DNA from: Cylicocyclus nassatus
Lineage: Eukaryota > Nematoda > Chromadorea > Rhabditida > Strongylidae
DNA length: 64,000 bases
Assembly: GCA_958299035.1 (NCBI GenBank)
Contig: CATQJL010000112.1
Span: forward strand, 84,834,636-84,898,635
Direction of reading: 5' to 3'
In this document: positions 1-13,175 of the stretch, piece after piece
Position numbering within the stretch: position 1 is the stretch's first letter
Layout of the letters: each line of letters begins with the position of its first letter
The notes under the pieces: generated by a model
Seen by the model: only the letters and a program-made list of their open reading frames with translations
The model's database searches: none
Told to the model about the DNA's origin: nothing
Program-made: the position numbers and the translations under genes

Positions 1-576
1 GGCGTTTTTGACTTGTTCATCATTTCCTGAGCCCTATTATCTTTTGAGTACTCTCCAAAAAACTGGAAAAAATGTTGCCTGGTAAGCGAAGGTTTGGTGA
101 TTCCTAGGAATAAATGAAAACTTCGGCACGCATAAAAGCACTTTTCCTAGAGCCGCCTTTTTCACACGAGGATCGGCTGCATCGTAGGCAAGGATGGCAC
201 CTCTTATAGATTGAATGTACAACTCTGCTTTACTTTCAAATTTATACTAGTCTGCCTCCAACTTTATATCCGTACGTGTTACGAGATAGCAGCGTATAAG
301 ACTAGCAGGACTACGTCAAGTTGAGTTTAACACCTTTTTGGAGTTAACGTCTGTTTATGGGCAGCTTCTGATGCTTCCTCTGAATGATTTGCCGTGATAT
401 CGGTTTTTAAAATTTAATCAAACTAATTTTTGCTGCAGGCAGAAAACCAAAGTAAAAGGAAGTTTTCTGTCAAATCATGAGGAGCGAATGCAAAATCACG
501 GTGCCCTCAATCTGCGAATCCGATAGTTTGCGGGGTCTTCGTTAAGCTAAGAGTATCTTGTATTGATGTTTTTGCC

Positions 577-775
577 AAGGTGGCTTCTAATGGGGTTGGG
601 GGGGGGGGGGGGGGGGAAGGGGGGACTTTTCATACGATCGGGGACTTCGCACTTAGCCTTCGCACCTACCTCACACCTATATCGCACCTCTCCATCCACG
701 TAATGAGTAAGATTCTCCACTACGCCTAGGTGAGGGGGGGGGGAGGGGGACTTTTCATACGATCGCTCCCCGATC
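577..775. repeat. G-rich dispersed repeat with CATACGATCG motif
   Basis: Poly-G runs are each followed by GGGGACTTTTCATACGATCG, flanking a core rich in CGCACCT words. A related copy in the other orientation lies at 1745-1885 (TCGTATGAAAAGTCCCCCTC). Probably a non-autonomous element; terminal duplications are not clear. Confidence 0.45.
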
Positions 776-2891
776 ACTTTGACCTTCTAGCGTATGTTAG
801 GGTGCTGGTAATACGTCCAGTTTCGATTGCAATGGACAAAAATGAAACGTTTATTATCAAAAATGCGTAAACTAAAGAATATCTTGATTTTATCTGTTGT
901 ATAAAGCTTATCGGGTTGAAATAGCGTATCATAATAAAGATCGTCAGCCCACAGCGAATTCATTTTCGCAAACACTGGCACAATTGTGGTAATGAATAGT
1001 TCGCTTTGTCGAATCGCATGCCCTCCAATGGGTGTAGATATGTCAAGAGGCGCGATTCCTAATGCCAGATGGGCAGCACATAGCACATATTTAGTGTTTT
1101 ATGAAGCTCTAGAATTACTTGAAGTTTCGAAAGAAATACATTAGGGAATTTAGGGATTGTTCAATCTCATCATCTTGAAATCATTTCAAACAAAATTGTT
1201 AAAGGTCAAAAACACATAAAAATGCAGTTAACAGCAATATTGTAGATATTTCTGCCAGTTTTCTAGCAAAAGTAGTCAAACTTATCACGTGGTTACTTCA
1301 AACAGCTAGTAAGCCAATGAACTTCGTCCGGCACTTTTTGAATTTTCCCATAGCATGAAACTGGAGTTTTAAGTTGATGACACCTAGAAAAATCGCGCCT
1401 CTTAACCGTCTTCCCCCTACAATATCCCCTATGGGAAGAGTAACACTTCCAGGTCATGCTGAAAGGTCGGAAAGGCCTGTGACAATACTCAAATCAGTTC
1501 GAAATGTTTGCAAAAGAGACCGAATTATGTCGACTTGAATGCTAAAAACCCGTAAGTGGAACGATCATAGTGTTATTTTTCACAGCAAAACACTTTTTGA
1601 ATCCATACAGTATTCAAGTTTTCCAAATTTATCCAAGTTTGCGGTGCTGCAAAAGCTAATCTAGATGTTTTTTGGAATGGAGCAAGCAGGCCCAAACCTG
1701 GCATGGTGCCAGTTTTTACTGGATCTTTGCCAAAAGATGATGTGGAGGCATTCGTATGAAAAGTCCCCCTCCCCCCCTCTATACAGTATACTAAACGCGG
1801 AGGTGCGAGACTTGACACTTAGCCGTTCACACCTCGCACCTCGGAAATGCTCATCGTATGAAAAGTCACTCACCCAATGGGGTTATATGACACTTTAAGG
1901 CCTGCTGATTATTTTGCAAGGCAGCACTGGTGATTTGCTCCAGCAGTGTCCCTCTCAGCTGCCCTCTCGATGGCAGATAACATTCCGGGATATTGCGAAA
2001 TTTTAGCTCTTCGTTTCCTGAATCTAAACTGTTCTTGCAGTAGCCTTACATCAACCACAAAGAGGTAGCCCTGTTGAATACACTGTGCATTATGGTTGCT
2101 CCTTGCACTGCCTTAAATTTATGTTCCAGCATAGAAAATGCCATCATTCAAAAACCGCGCTTTCATATGTCGACTTCATAGCCATACAAACTTCCTTATA
2201 AGGCGATTTCTGCATGTTCGGCGGGATCCCCAAAAACTAAAAAATTTTCTCTACAGATTCATATACAGCAACCTCATCAGCCCTGTCAAAAACTCAAAAA
2301 ACGAAAACTTTTGGGTTGACCTAATAGTAAGAGCCCTTATTCTGGGGTATTCACTAGTGTATTTAGAAATCAAAGGTGAACTCAGCACAGGTCGAGTCGC
2401 GCACCATAACCCAAGAGTTTTCGGTAAAGGCTTCTGTGACAATTGTTCCTTCACTAAAAGTTGGATAGCTGACCGCAAAAGTTGTTAGAAATACCTTATC
2501 ATGTGATCACCGAGATGTATACTGCAGGAACATGCAGACATCTTTATGCAGGGCTCGGCACAGGTATTAGCAATAGCAAGCTGGACCAGGGCCCGGCACA
2601 GATCGTCTGGAAGCAGGCTGGACTTCGTTTTTGAAGCAAAAGCAAAGGAGATATCGATTTGACCAGTCGGGCCAAGCTCCAAGAAAAAGCGTCATTTAAT
2701 CGATACAAGCTTTTCGGACAAATTACCTGTATGGCGAAAAGGGCGCGCGATTTGAAAGCAAGGCTAAAATAAACAAATTGATTTATTACAGCGCACACAA
2801 AATCATACGACACCAAAATTGAACTGTATACATGGAAAATAATTTGAAAAAGAATTATGCAAAAAGGTTTGAAAACGTATGTGAAGTATTA

Positions 2892-3168
2892 CAGTCGAAT
2901 CATTTCATATGATCAGTGTGTTATTGCACACACAGTCCACCTTTGGCGTCCTCATCCTGGATATACAATCGCAAAAACGCGAGAAACTTACCTATTCATA
3001 TCGATTACATTAATTTGAAGTGATTATTACCTAAAAAGGAAAGAAAATATTGTGAACACATTGAAAACACTTACCTGAAGGGTTGTTTCCTCCAAGAATC
3101 CAGGGTGGGAACGTCAAAGGGGACTGTGTGGGCAATGGCACACACGACCATTTGAAATGATTCGACTG
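2892..3168. mobile_element. MITE with TA target duplication
   Basis: The ends form an inverted repeat of about 45 bp starting CAGTCGAATCATTTCA on the left and ending TGAAATGATTCGACTG on the right. Both are flanked by TA. The length (277 bp) and TA duplication suit a non-autonomous Tc1/mariner-type element. It has no coding capacity. Confidence 0.65.
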
Positions 3169-3469
3169 TATCTTTTCCAAAATTAGTCCGTCTCCAGACG
3201 GTCACCAGACGATCTGAGATCGTCTGGAGCATATATTTCTGTCACTTCACTTAAGTTTCGAATTTCTCCATCATGGACATTTTCATATCATTGCCTCTGC
3301 TTGTTTTTTTCTTGCCTTGAAAACTTCATAAATCGCTTTGTTAAATATCGCGCTCCAATGCCAAACTCTTGTGCATGCGTAGTACTCAGCTCCAATCTGG
3401 ATTTTCACTCTTATCTTACGTTCCTTTCAGACTAGTAAATCTTTCTTGTTTTCATCTTCTCCTAAGCAG

Positions 3470-3700
3470 CTAGGTTAGAGGAAACTTCGTAAAAATTCCG
3501 AAAGTCAGGAGACTTCGTTTTAAACCCTGGAAACCGACTTCTGGGGGCCCTGAGCTGGACATCGGGTTTGGGACAAAAGGCAGAGAGGTTACCGGTTTGT
3601 GGATGGGGGAAGACGAACACAAAGATTTTGCGAAAGTCAGGGGGATATCGTTTTTGCATTTTTGAAAAGCCACCTCGTGCCGAGCCCTGATCTATGTATT
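3470..3700. repeat. Fragment of GGGCCCGGCA repeat family
   Basis: Contains the GACTTCGTTTTAAA and GTGCCGAGCCCTG words also found at 2580-2700, 25180-25395 and the two ends of the nested element at 39728-42465. Incomplete dispersed repeat; no coding. Confidence 0.45.
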
Positions 3701-5062
3701 TTGATAGTTGATCCATCCGAGAGCGAGGCTAAACTAGCTCCTGCAGTAAATGACTTTAGAGTTCGATTTCTCCCCCTGCGCCTGCGTCATTATGCTTTTC
3801 ATTGAGGGTCAGCTCACACACAGTGCTGCTTCGGCTATGAAGCAGATTGCACGTTGCATGACACCTCGGAATATGAATCCTTGATTCGTTAAACCTTCTG
3901 ATGCCATAACAGGCTGTGAATCCTTTATTTTTTAGTATTCTTGAACCAGAGACATTACGAAAGTTATTCAATGGTGTTTACGACTAAGGATAGTAATGTG
4001 ATTAACAAGCAAAGCGTTTTTGGTCGAAGCAGCGATTTTGAATGAGACTCATACCCATTGAAGAGCATTGCACGGTGACTACGAAGCTGGCTTCGTTATC
4101 TGCCATGCGCTTCTGGACGCCGCGTTTGACCGTTTCATGGGACAAAAAATGAATGCAGAATTTAAGTGAAATCAATTGTTACCAGCGCTCAGTTAAAGCA
4201 ATGGTAAGTATTAGCATATTAGACAAAATTGATCCATTGCATGAACTGCTAAGATACTCGACACCGGACCATTTAAGCAAATTTGGGCAAGTCCGTTCCG
4301 TTCTAGTTTAGCCTTTAATTTTTGATAAGTTGATATTTAGGCTATGGTGAATTCCGAAAATTGTTACCATAAGATCAACGTAGTTGCTTTTGATCGTTTT
4401 AACAGGTTACGTTCGAATGAGCGTAAATTTGCTGGAGTAACGAGTTAAAATGATTGAAAGGCAGCCACGATATCTGGGGGATGCGCCATACTACTTCGGT
4501 TCAATCTCGCCAGCGTGACGGTCGCATTATTCATGGTAAGACTCAAGGGACAAAAACATGAAAGAAAGACCATCTTTGACCATTCTATCCATTGTATTGC
4601 CAATTCCGCCTGAATGTACAAGTAAAGCTGATAAACTGCAGATGACGCTCTGAATCTTTGTTGTCTTTGTTTTTGATTACATACAATGATGTTTTACACG
4701 CATGATTCGCTTTTATAATATGTTTTGGCTTATGCACTTAACTGACGTATCGCGATACTTACTAGCGAATTATAATACGAAATGGAAAAATTTTCTATAT
4801 CGTTCCAGATATTCTATATTGTTATCCCCCTGATCGGCATTCTAGGAAACTCCTGCATAGTATACGTAACTATTCGGTCGAGGTAAAACCATTACTTTAG
4901 TGTTATTTCTTTTTCACCATTTGTGATATACATAGTGTTCCAAAATAATGTGCACACTGTTTGATCGCTAATATCTCATTTGCTTTGGTGTTTTTATTCG
5001 ATCTTCAAATACCATTCTGTAAAGCCTGCTTCAATTACTACATTGGTGTTAGTGAAAAGAAG

Positions 5063-5468
5063 ACCACAGTCGCCCGATTCATGTGACACCACCACAGTGT
5101 GGCCATATGTCGCTTCAGTGTGGACAAATTCTTAATTCAATGGCACCATTCGACACAGCTCGGCACGGCGCATCTTGTGATGTGTAGAAATGCCCGCTGG
5201 AGGCCATATTCCATGAATCGTTTCAATTTTTGCTTACGGTAGGTTGCCCAATGAGTGCTACGAAAAAGCACATTGAATAACTTAAGTAAACAAAAATTGA
5301 AAGGTCTCATGAAATCTGGCCTCCGACTGGGTCCAAGCGGGCAATTCTATGTATCAGAAGATGCGACGCCCCCAGTTAAGTCGATTGGTGCCCTCGGATT
5401 AAGTTCGTCCACACTGAAGCGCATATGGCCACGCTATGGTGGTGTCACATCAATCGGACGACTGTGGC
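5063..5468. repeat. Nested foldback element, about 170-bp arms
   Basis: The left arm starts ACCACAGTCGCCCGATTCAT and the right arm ends with the imperfect complement ATCGGACGACTGTGG; a second palindromic centre surrounds the GCTTACGGTAGGTTGCCC word. A homologous foldback is in the other GPCR copy at 13469-13874. Confidence 0.55.
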
Positions 5469-5776
5469 CTTTTTTTCACAAACTACGAGCGGTATTGCAA
5501 ACCTTCAGTATGGCGCACAGACCTCTCTTCGATAGTGTAGGATTACGGTATGAATTTACAACATACGACGCCATTGTTAATCGGGCGTTTGATAAAAACT
5601 CCAAGAAAATAAAATTGTGCAGGAGAATTCTCAAGCATGCTGAGTTCATTACCCAACTTTTTATAAAATTTCTGTGCTTTTTAACGTAATCACATTCGTA
5701 AAGAACATGGAAAAAGCAGTTGTCACCGTTTACTGAAATAATTTATCCAAACGCATGAAAATGGTGTGCAGATTTT

Positions 5777-6765
5777 ATTTATTTATTTATTTATTTGATA
5801 CGCACAAGGCGTGCCCAATACACAGAACGAAGCATCACACTAAACAAATAGGAACAAAAAATAGAACAAAAACAGGCAAACACCCCACTGAATCAGCTCA
5901 AGTCCAGCCCGCAAAATATTTTCTAGGGATAGAAAGGGAGTGAGCTTGTCTAGACTAATATGAAGTCATCACATGTATAGAGGTTCGATGGAGTCTGTCT
6001 CATGCCCCCTGCTTTTAGCAAAAATGCTCTTATTCAAACATAAGCAAATGTATATGTTGGAAGCAGGTGTATTGGTAGTAATATTGGTAAAACCCGCCCA
6101 ACCAAACTCTGGGGAGAGAGCAGAACTCCGGAAGAGGTTGCACAATGCAGAAGTTTCAAGCCCAAACAAGCTAACCCAAGCATCAATGGAAATGATGAGA
6201 TGAGCCAGACCCAAACTAACGGGTGAGGTGTAAAGTTGAAAAAAAAGCCAACATAACGAATGGCAATGGTGTAAGCCAAGGTCCAATGATTTGGTGGAAT
6301 CTGATCCCTAAAATCCAACGCAAGACATTCATTTATTCGCATCCCTTCGATCATAGTCAGCCCAGGGCGAACACCAAACTGAGACAGGCGGAGTCGCGTG
6401 CCATAGAACCGTCAAACGAAAAGGACAGAGACATGCACAGCACAAAAGCAAGGATCTAGAAAAAGGAATTTGAGAGATGAAAAATAAAGTAGAAGCAAAA
6501 AGTGCAATTAAAATCAAGCCTCAGAACCAAGCGTAGGAGAACCATAACAACCATAAACCCTAAAATCCTGAACCCTAAAAAGAAATCTGAACACAACATT
6601 GAAAACGCAACGCAATCAAAGAGAAGTATCACTGCTCAAAAGTTGGGTCAAATCAGCTTTTTTTAATTTTTTCTTGAAGGCTTCACCGCTACGCGCTGAC
6701 ACAATATCAACGGGTAAACGCTGAAGCCATCTTGCGCAGCGGAAGAACATGTAGTTAAATATGTT
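5777..6765 (-). mobile_element. 5'-truncated LINE 3' end
   Basis: On the minus strand, the first ~140 bases read through a reverse-transcriptase-ORF-like tail: ARWLQRLPVDIVSARSGEAF, then a Lys-rich stretch (KKKLKKADL), then a stop near 6622. This is the shape of many non-LTR retrotransposon ORF2 C-termini. About 850 bp of 3' UTR follow, ending in an (AAATA)n tail that appears on the plus strand as (TTTAT)n at 5777-5796. The paralogous intron at 13277-14891 lacks it, so it inserted after the duplication. The clade of the LINE cannot be fixed from this fragment. Confidence 0.6.
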
Positions 6766-8479
6766 TATGTCTGGAATCAGCACTGATTAGTCCAATACGA
6801 GAGTTTCTGGTTTTTGCCTTTCTTTCTGAGGCAAAATGCGAATTTTAAAGGCTCAAAACCCTCTTCGAGGTTTCTACCGTGATCTAACCGTAACGAAGAT
6901 CTAAGATTCACTCCATACTGTGAACTAAACTGAGGCCAGCTCTACAGAATGGTTCCTAAAGGTTGGCAAAAGACATTGAAGCAAACGAGTTATTAACGAT
7001 CAAACAGTGCGCACACTATTTTGGGCATCCGTATTTGGCTAAAACTATATTATTAAGATTTTGTTGTGAATAGCCTTCAAATTCAGCACGATAATTTTTT
7101 TCCACACTCATTTTTGTTGCATTATGTAAACAGAAAAAAACTGTCTATATTTCTATTTTTATAATGGCCACAATATCCTTAAATAGGCATAGCACCAATC
7201 AAGGCTAAAAAAATTAGCATATTTTTCTTAGGTCTCATCTGTCATCATTATTGCCAATGGTGGATTCCTGTACCAAGACAAAGGCATAGACATTTTACGT
7301 ACTCTTTCTAGAAAAGAAGAACATACTTGAGCAGTGTCTAACAAAGCGAATTGCAGTATAATTCTCTCATGTAAAAGATGCTTTGATTGCATCGCTCACC
7401 TTTTTCTTCGTTGCTATGATTCATATAATGTTTTCTTGTTGCTCCGAAAGTAAGAAAATACTTTAGAAGTTTACGAAGTGCTTGCAACATCTTTATCGCT
7501 TTGATACTGGAAGCGATGTTCTTCATATGTTTGCTCATTATATAATGCTTTCAATATATCACTTGTGAGTTTCGCAATTAGATATTCTTGCCTTTTTTCA
7601 TTAGCATGAAGAATTGATAATTTTCATCTTTGGCTGATTATCTACACGTTTCATGTACAAGTTTTCATACATTCTAGTCATTCAATATTGAGCCTCGCTT
7701 TAGCTCACCGAATCAGCAAATACACCGCAAGGTGTGCATTCAATTACAAATTCTGCCGACATTTGGCGCAGGCTTCTCTTCAATACTCATATTCAGCGTC
7801 GCTACCGACAGACTGATGTCATTACAAAATTTCTAGTAAGTAGGTGTCATTCAAAATACTATTTTCTGTCGCATTATATTGGACTCTATTCAGCTATGTG
7901 CTTACTAAAGCTCACTATCGTCTATATATGGCTTCACATGTGGGAGTAGCTGCCATTCTCATGTTGGCTGTTATCATTTGCACATGGTCGCTGCGGAATT
8001 CTGAGTAAGATTTTCAAAGTTCAATGTAAAGGTTTTTACTCCAGAAAAGGCGCTTGCGGGTTGAACCAATTAATCGACGAGATCTACACAGAGTCCATCA
8101 TATTGCAAAATACGGTCTTACATGCAGCAAACGTAATACCTCCTAAACACAACACTGTTACTGAGCGACTTGATCGTAAAGAAAACGAAAAGCATTTTAC
8201 TAGAGTTTGAGCTACCCGATTTTCAAGCTTAGCGTAACAGTGGCACATCTTTACAGTTGTGGCCTGCAGAGATAGCTGCTGACCATCGTCACGACGTCCA
8301 ACGTAAGAGAACATCCGCAAACAGAGTTTGGCACGAGTGGGCAAATGTCAAGCTGGAATTCGTTCTTGAGAAAAGCAAAGGGGGAAATGTAAATAAGAAA
8401 TACACGTATTGAATATACGTTTACATGTACATACATCCTCGACGAGTTACTACACGACTGTCAAAAACACTCTTAGTTG

Positions 8480-9310
8480 CTCGTAATTTTCAGAAATCAC
8501 AATTTTTATTGAGTTGTAATTATGTCTCGGTTACAGCGCACACATAACAGTATGAACAAGAACTCAAGAAGTAATAAAGAGACATGGACTGGGAGGAGCC
8601 TAGTGCAGAATGTTGTGGAAAAATTACGTGACTGAAGATTGCGGCAAGCTTTTTTCTGAAAATTTTCCACTACCAAAATGGCTCATTTGCAACGCATTGA
8701 CGACGATATGGCACGAAATTTGGTGTGTGCATGCGCAGTTGGACTAAGGTAGGCGCCAGACAAACGATTGCCTGCTTCAGTAGTACGCTGCGCAACTAGT
8801 AAGCTAATGTCATTTGGCGTCATGTTGGACGGAAATCTATGTGGTGTCTGCGATGTTTGTAACAACGTAGTTTCGGAGAGGTAATAAAAAACCCTCGCAA
8901 ATGAGAGTATGATGAAAAGGCCTTACCAGTGAAATGTTTTTGTTGTAGCAGAATAGCGCGTCGACTTGATTCCCCTACAACATGACAACAACTGACAGTA
9001 ACTGCGCCGCGTCCTGCTGAAGCAGGACGATTGCTTAGTCTGGCGACCTACTTAAGAGACAGAGTATGAAAATTCATGAAAAATGTATGTGTAAAGAGCG
9101 TGCCTATTTTTTCCAAATTGGGTGGGCAATTGCCCACCTACGTCCATTTGAGGTTCCATTTGCAGAACTTCCATTTCACGTAAGTTTTTTCAAATTTTTA
9201 AAGAAGACTGTTCTACACCCAAAATTCTGTATATAGATAGCAATATTTCTGGTTTGAAAACTCCTTCTCTTTTCTTTATTAGGATCCAGAATAACATGAC
9301 GCCGCTCTTT
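8480..9310. repeat. Dispersed repeat, related to 50370-50830
   Basis: Blocks such as GATTTTCCACTGCCAAAA-like and ATATGGCACGAAA followed by a GGTGTG word and a GGCAATTGCCCACCTA-like word recur in the same order at 50370-50830, ending in TTATTAGGATCC in both. It lies in intron 4 of the pseudogene. It has no recognised coding. Confidence 0.45.
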
Positions 9311-9771
9311 TTGAAGAAGAGAGCGCGCTTCAATTGAACAATCTACGTAGTGGCGGGATCAAACGAGAAATCGTAAGAATTGATAGTGGCAAAGGCGAAG
9401 TCGTTTCGCCGACCATTTGCCACCTTCGCGCTGGGCCCTTTCGGAGTCAAAATGGAAGCAAACCAATTTGTGAAAGCAAAAATAAAACAGCGTATTTCGG
9501 CAAAGCCCATTGCGAGTGCAAAGACGTACGCCGCTACTGCGGCATAATCTAAATACAATATCTAAACAATCATTTGAATAAATAAAAAACCTGCTAAATT
9601 AAGTCACCGATAGTCAGCTTATCTGCGGCATAATGGATGCTATGCATGGTCAGTTCGGTATACTATATTTGACCGCAGTAAGCATATTCAGTCTTCTTAC
9701 TCTGATCACATACGCGATATTTCGCGATATTTTAAGTGAGAAGAGTAATGATGAGTGAGTTTAACAGATTT

Positions 9772-9912
9772 AGGCCCGTATGCACTAACATTTTTGCGGC
9801 GAGGGGAGCGGCGTCCCCCGTTATGAAGGGACCGCGTGCGGACGCCGCTGCGGCTTTTTCATCATTGGGGACGCCGCTCCCCTCGCCGCAGGGATGTTAG
9901 TGCATGCAGCCC
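9772..9912. mobile_element. Short GC-rich palindromic MITE
   Basis: About 140 bp with near-perfect inverted arms: TGCACTAACATTTTTGCGGC then GAGGGGAGCGGCGTCC on the left and the complement ending GGGATGTTAGTGCA on the right. It sits in intron 5 of the GPCR pseudogene and is absent from the matching intron of the paralogue, so it is a recent insertion. Confidence 0.65.
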
Positions 9913-11072
9913 TTAGTACTCTTTTGTTCCTATCCTGCAGCATGAGTAAAGTAATCAGAATGATTTGAGATCAAGACATGAAGGATATCTATCGTTCATT
10001 GCTCGTAACTAATTTTATCATTGTATTTGGATGGCCTGCAACTGGATCAGGAATCATATTAAATAATGTCTTTCACATCGCAATCGACAACTTCACTTTG
10101 GGTTTGGTTGTCGGGATAATTGCAAACATCTCCGTCGCGTCTAATTTTCTCGTATACTATACAATCAGGTGAGTTGTGTTCCACATTCTGCGAAGGTAAA
10201 AGTTATCGTTTTTCTAGTAAACGATATCGTACATCATTTGAACACTATCTGCGCATCTCTTCTATTAAGTGCGCTTTGGGACTTACCAGTGCAACGTTCA
10301 AAACCTCGGTTATTACGGTCATTGAATGATCGGTGCCCTGCCTGCTTTCGACTTGACGTATTTGTAAATTTTTCAGGCGTTTTTATACTAGTGTATGCCA
10401 GGCTTTTCAGCAAGGTGATAAATCTAAAACTGAGAAATACTTGAGTGAGCTACAAGTTTTGTGATGGTCGTTTTGTCACTAAGAGGAGAAGGATACTAGG
10501 TCGAAAGTTTCTATACATGTACACTATCTTATAGAGTATGAAGGGCTAACAAACCTGCTTTCGGTAACTGCAAAGCGCTTTGGGAGAGTTATGGAAATTT
10601 TTATGAAAAATGTGAAAGCGCCGCTACAATAAAATTATTCATAGCTACTGTTGAGCTCAAATGGGTCATGATTATTACCAGGGCGTTTTATGCAACAAAT
10701 AGCTTCAATCTGTCTTCATCCAGTCATTACTCCTTTCAGCGTCGAAAAGACCTCAACACCTGTTTTTACCTTAGTCAAATCATTGAATTTTTACCTTAAA
10801 ATCTCAGAATCCTCCTCCCCGAAGAATCCAAATCCTCCTCTATCCTAAATACCCATATAATAAATCTTGCCTCAAATGACCATCGAACTATGGAATCAGA
10901 AGCAGGCCAAAACCTCGTTTGTTCCATTTTTCGCTCTCCTTGGCTGCGCTTTCAACAACTTTTACTCAAAGCAAAGAAGACGAATTAGGCCCAAATTAAC
11001 CCTGAAAAAACTAAGGAATTTTGGCTGTCGACTTTATGAAATGTTCGCTAATATTCCCTTTGTAGGTGAATT

Positions 11073-11142
11073 ACTGGGGTGTGGCACAACCCCTAAATAG
11101 CTGTGGCCGAAACAGCTTTTTAGGGGTTGTGCCACACCCCAT
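11073..11142. repeat. Strong hairpin (about 30-bp stem)
   Basis: TGGGGTGTGGCACAACCCCT (then AAATAGCTGT) is followed after a 7-nt loop by its almost perfect complement, ending AGGGGTTGTGCCACACCCCA. Degenerate inverted arms continue outward to about 10780 and 11570 (AAACCTCGTTTGTTCCAT against its complement), so it is probably the centre of a decayed foldback element. Confidence 0.6.
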
Positions 11143-12425
11143 TAACTTACCATCACACCATTAAAATACCTGCGTTTTTTAAATTGTTGCTACTGCTCAA
11201 CCTTCTTCACATAGTAGGAATTTCACGTGAAATCTTTCCTTTAGTACAAAATATACCTAGTCGTTTTTTCCGCAAATGGAAATTACTGCGAAAATATTGG
11301 GTTATGTTAGCATGCCAAGTCTGCGCTACTACAGATAGCGAGGGGAGGCGACAAGAACAAGTATGTTCGATAGCCAAATCCTCGTAATACTCTTAAAAGT
11401 GATTTGAACCTAATTTTTCTTCCTTGGTCTGAGATATTGAAAGCGAGGAATGGGACAAACGAGAGGTTTGCTCTAAATTCCATAGTTTGGAGCTTATTTA
11501 GAGTGGGATTCCTGGCGTGCGCAAAGAAGTGATAGTTTGTTCTAATTGAAAAGAAGTAGTTAACTCTTCTTTGAGACAAAGTCAGCTTGCTCGAAAGAGA
11601 CCATCTTACAATCACCATCGTCCCATAAGTTTTTATCGTTTCTACCAGCATTTCTCGAGAACTGGGGTCTCTTCAAAGTTTACAAATACATGATCTTGTT
11701 TCTGTATGTATAAGCTATATGATGAGTGCGTGGGAGCAAAGTTTGCCATTTTAACCCAATAATTTTTTCTTTATTTCTAGCCATGGAAAAATAGGAAATA
11801 GGATAATCGAAAGTGCGATGTGTCATGAATACGCTAGGATAAATGGGGAATTTTTGAGACATTTTGGGGCGGAGACACGATTTTTGAAGGAAAAGATCGC
11901 TTTTGACTGTTAACAAATTTCAGCTCAAAACTTCCGGTGAATTACGATTTGGGCAGATTCTTTGCCATATTGTAGAGCTTGCTTTGACCTGTCAAATGAT
12001 TACTCAAGCCATATCAGTTGAACGGCAAATACAAAGAGACAACGCTTATAGTAAAACGGTAAAAAATTATGGGACACCCTAATAATCACGAAAAAGATTC
12101 TCTTGTGCTTTTGGAGTTCTTTTGTTATGCTTACTGTACGTAAACGATGGAGGCCAAAATATCAATGCTAATATTTTGCATAACTCTGTTGTTAATGCAC
12201 AATTTATTTAAAGGATATTTATCAAGAGGCATGAGGAATTGGTCGTAGATGCGTTTCTTCTCTCCTGAAAGTCGCAGCGTTTTTGTAAAATTCCCAAGTC
12301 GTATTCACTGCCTCAAGCGACTAAGTTGATTGAATTACTATGTAATTTCGTGAGAAACTATGAAAGTGAACGAAAGCTATCCAGAAGCTTTTCGTGTCTG
12401 CGATTGATGATAAATATGTGGTCAT

Positions 12426-12761
12426 CAGTGGCGGTCCCAGTTTCGTCCGGGAAGGGGAAGCGGAAAAATTTTTTTTTCAAATCAAGATGCTGGCGTTGAC
12501 CACGCACTCCGAAAGCTTTTTTGGGTGCTTCTCAGAATTTTTGCTGGCCCATAACTTCTGAAAACTGGAAGAAGAGGGCGGCAGAAAAAAAGTTTCACAA
12601 GGCTAATCCACATTTTTAGAAGGTTTTAAAAATTATCTTGATTCTTCACATCAAAAAGGAGTCACTTGCACATTTTATGGTCCTTTTGAGTAAATTTAAA
12701 AAATTTCGCGACCCATTGTGGGGGAGGAGGGGGGGGGGGGCACGAGACTGCTGGGTCACTG
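12426..12761. mobile_element. hAT-type MITE, diverged copy
   Basis: About 336 bp from CAGTGGCGGTCC to GGGTCACTG. It shares order and words (CCACGCACTCCGAAA, ACAAGGCTAAT, AAATTTCGCGACCCATT, G-runs near an end) with the copies at 41675-42009 and 53553-53889, but is more decayed and no longer has a readable 8-bp duplication. Confidence 0.6.
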
Positions 12762-13175
12762 CCTCCTCTTCCGGTCCGACACTGGCCTTATGTATAGCTT
12801 GTGTCCTGCAACAAATTCCTCACAAGTGCCGCTATCCCTACCCTGATACCTTCGCCCTATGCCCTGTTTGATATTCAAGCTACATACTCCGGTACGATTG
12901 TCAAAGGCGTAATAGTGGCAGTATTCAAGAAGAATCACGGGATAGACATAAACATGAAAAAAAAAGTCCATCTTTAATCATTCTATCCATTGTACTGCCA
13001 ATTCCGCGTGAATGTGCAAGTAAAGCTGATAACTGCATATGACGCTCTGAATCTTCGTTGTCTTTGTTTTCCATTATGTACATCAATGTTTCATACGCAT
13101 GATTCGCTTCTACATGTTTTGGTTTATACACTCAACTGACGTATCGCGACACTTGCTAGCAAACTATAATACGAA

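Larger units (their letters stand above)
1..4781. other. Intergenic region with repeats, no supported gene
   Basis: No exon chain with consistent splice phases and a recognisable protein was found here. It holds a G-rich repeat (577-775, related copy 1745-1885), a short MITE (2892-3168) and fragments of a GGGCCCGGCA-type repeat (about 2580-2830 and 3470-3700). A 99-codon minus-strand ORF at 787-1086 has protein-like composition but no recognised family and no clear splice partners. The stretch from about 3720 to 4460 shows nothing I can name; from about 4550 the sequence resembles the region upstream of the second GPCR copy (near 12955). Confidence 0.5.
4933..7030. mobile_element. mariner-like element in intron 1 (copy 1)
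   Basis: Inverted ends: AAAATAATGTGCACACTG followed by TTTGATCG on the left, and CGATCAAACAGTGCGCACAC then TATTTTGGG on the right. The same element sits at the same intron position in the paralogue (13329-14451), so it was present before the tandem duplication. It has no transposase ORF. It carries a nested palindrome (5063-5468) and a LINE fragment (5777-6765). Confidence 0.6.
4782..10329 (+). pseudogene. SRSX-type chemoreceptor GPCR, frameshifted copy
   Basis: Seven exon-like blocks match the intact paralogue at 13176-18672 exon for exon: 4782-4882, 7467-7564, 7704-7835, 7894-8004, 9614-9754, 9970-10168 and 10218-10329, with conserved GT/AG borders. Blocks encode TM1 (GNSCIVYVTIRSR), TM2 (LRSACNIFIAL), TM3 with an ATDRL motif, TM4, TM5 and TM6-TM7 (ASNFLVYYTIR). 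Block 2 is 98 bp instead of 99: one base is missing near 7505, shifting the frame inside TM2. Block 5 is 141 bp instead of 137: four extra bases near 9725-9735 shift the frame before intracellular loop 3. All other block lengths equal those of the paralogue. Two frame-breaking indels make a seven-TM product unlikely. It would have been a chemosensory plasma-membrane receptor. A sequencing error in one position remains possible, less so in both. Confidence 0.8.
10330..13175. other. Spacer between the GPCR copies
   Basis: The 3' flank of the first GPCR copy (10330-10480) resembles that of the second (18673-18830), marking the duplication limit. The rest holds a degenerate inverted repeat (about 10780-11570) with a strong central hairpin and a hAT-type MITE (12426-12761). 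Sequence from about 12955 matches the region upstream of the first copy (about 4550 on). No independent gene is supported. Confidence 0.55.

Noticed and set aside
787..1086. 99-codon minus-strand ORF with protein-like composition
   Set aside because: No recognised family, no matching splice partners on either side, and no second copy; left as a note in the intergenic entry.
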